The notes beneath the pieces are model-generated. The model was not told the origin of the DNA and ran no database searches. It saw only the letters and a list, made by a program, of their open reading frames with translations. A stretch of DNA of 64,000 bases from Paracoccus saliphilus (lineage in GTDB: Bacteria > Pseudomonadota > Alphaproteobacteria > Rhodobacterales > Rhodobacteraceae): assembly GCF_028553805.1 (NCBI RefSeq), contig NZ_CP067140.1, positions 2,914,001-2,978,000 on the forward strand. Direction: 5' to 3'. Both the position numbers and the translations under genes were made by a program. Shown here one piece after another: positions 62,895 through 64,000 of the stretch. Position 1 is the stretch's first letter; the number at the start of each line of letters is the position of its first letter.

Positions 62895-64000
62895 TCACTC
62901 CGCCGCCGGCAGGATGCGGCGCGACTGTTCGGCCTGCCGGTTATAGCTTTCCTGCCATTCCGAAGGCCCGTTCGATGGGCTGACCTGCACGGCAGTGACC
63001 TTGTATTCGGGACAGTTCGTCGCCCAGTCCGAGAAATCGGTGGTGACCACATTGGCTTGCGTCTCGGGGTGGTGGAAGGTGGTATAGACGACGCCCGCCG
63101 CCACCCGCTCTGTCAGTGTCGCGCGCAATGTCGTCTCGCCCGCGCGCGAGGCCAGCCGCACCCAATCGCCCTCCTTGACGCCGCGTTGTTCGGCATCATG
63201 TGGATGAATCTCCAGGATATCCTCGGAATGCCAGGCGGAATTTTCGGTGCGCCTCGTCTGCGCGCCGACATTATATTGCGACAGGATCCGACCCGTGGTC
63301 AGTAACAGCGGAAAGCGCGGGCCGGTGCGTTCATCGGTGACGATATATTCTGTCACCATGAAATGCCCCTTGCCCGACATGAAGCCATCGACATGCATCA
63401 TCGGCGTGCCCTCGGGCGCCGCCTCGTTGCAGGGCCACTGAACCGAGCCCTTTTCTTCGAGCAGTTCGAAGCTGACACCGGCGAAGCTGGGCGTGGTCGC
63501 AGCGATCTCGTCCATGATCTGGCTGGGGTGGGTATAGTGCCAGCCCGCCCCCATCGCGTTGGCCAACATCTGCGTCACCTCCCAATCCTCGTGGCCGTTC
63601 TTCGGTGCCATCACCTTGCGGACGGGATTGATGCGCCGTTCTGCATTGGTGAAGGTGCCATCCTTTTCCAGGAAGGTAGAGCCCGGCAGGAAGACATGGG
63701 CGTAATTGGCCGTCTCGTTCAGGAACAGGTCATGGACGATCACGCATTCCATCGCCGCCAGCCCCGCCGCGACGTGATGGGTGTCCGGATCGGATTGCAG
63801 GATATCCTCGCCCTGACAATAAAGCCCCTTGAACGTTCCATCCACGGCGGCATCCAGCATGTTGGGAATGCGCAGACCCGGCTCCGGATCGATCTCGACG
63901 CCCCATGCCTGCTCGAAAATCTCGCGGACATCGGGCAGCTTGACATGGCGATAGCCCGGCAGTTCATGCGGGAAAGACCCCATGTCGCAAGAGCCCTGCA
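62895..64000 (-). CDS. fdsA: NAD-dependent formate dehydrogenase alpha (catalytic) subunit, C-terminal part
   Basis: The frame is open to the window edge; 367 codons are visible. The first visible residues, QGSCDMGSFPHELPGY, match the QGACDMGALP region of FdsA. Later parts are NYAHVFLPGSTFLEKDGTFTNAERRINPVRK (a molybdopterin-oxidoreductase hallmark) and the dinucleotide-binding C-terminal domain with SRAGETTLRATLTERVAAGVVYTTFHHPE. The N-terminal Fe-S and metal-ligand Cys parts lie outside the window. The gene is followed directly by fdhD and fdsD. Confidence 0.93.
   Translation of the reverse strand, partial: QGSCDMGSFPHELPGYRHVKLPDVREIFEQAWGVEIDPEPGLRIPNMLDAAVDGTFKGLYCQGEDILQSDPDTHHVAAGLAAMECVIVHDLFLNETANYAHVFLPGSTFLEKDGTFTNAERRINPVRKVMAPKNGHEDWEVTQMLANAMGAGWHYTHPSQIMDEIAATTPSFAGVSFELLEEKGSVQWPCNEAAPEGTPMMHVDGFMSGKGHFMVTEYIVTDERTGPRFPLLLTTGRILSQYNVGAQTRRTENSAWHSEDILEIHPHDAEQRGVKEGDWVRLASRAGETTLRATLTERVAAGVVYTTFHHPETQANVVTTDFSDWATNCPEYKVTAVQVSPSNGPSEWQESYNRQAEQSRRILPAAE

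Noticed and set aside
1..64000. CRISPR arrays or rRNA genes
   Set aside because: No evenly spaced short repeats and no rRNA signature sequences were seen on reading through the window.

Overview
The window looks like a chromosome of a Paracoccus-like alphaproteobacterium (Rhodobacterales). The support is a GC-rich sequence with alphaproteobacterial gene sets and orders: infA-maf-rng-yacG-tRNA-Phe, tatA-tatB-tatC-DUF815, fabF-mltG, a class II (B12-dependent) ribonucleotide reductase, a ScfR-type regulator beside a symporter-histidine kinase, and fds formate dehydrogenase genes. The genus is an inference from protein flavour, not from a marker gene.

Layout. 1-34 kb is ordinary housekeeping DNA. 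It holds tRNA hydroxylase trhO (cut by the window edge), NAD salvage (pncA, pncB), phosphate uptake, ribosome rescue (arfB), repair (an AlkA-type glycosylase), a UbiH-type hydroxylase, RNase R, lysine/peptidoglycan genes (dapE, mltG), fabF, nrdJ, a folate cyclo-ligase with mgtE, a HisN-type phosphatase, a BI-1 family protein, lpd, queA, bfd-bfr and nhaC. Many neighbours overlap by the 4-base ATGA or GTGA arrangement, which implies translational coupling.

36.5-47.4 kb is a genomic island in the tRNA-Phe(GAA) gene. The intact tRNA lies at the right end. A 50-bp exact copy of its 3' part lies at the left end, and a paired TGAAACCC motif, resembling integrase arm sites, occurs just inside both ends. 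No integrase remains. The island carries a dehydrogenase-like gene between short direct repeats, then a type VI secretion cassette: vgrG, three unrecognised AT-rich genes in a tightly overlapping run, and a PAAR gene. Next come two 1559-bp IS3-family copies in inverted orientation. They bound fragments of a GIY-YIG-like gene and a DUF262 gene, so the right part of the island has been broken and rearranged. The vgrG-to-PAAR cassette is the best candidate for an undescribed system, probably an antibacterial effector/immunity module.

47.4-64 kb returns to core DNA. It holds yacG-rng-maf-infA, a lone FliM/FliN-type protein, a sodium/solute-symporter histidine kinase with a small membrane partner, a stand-alone receiver and a ScfR regulator (a likely short-chain acid sensing unit), the Tat export operon with a DUF815 ATPase, a SplB-like radical SAM protein, and a formate dehydrogenase segment (fdsA end, fdhD, fdsD) followed by an unaccompanied tungstate-binding protein TupA.
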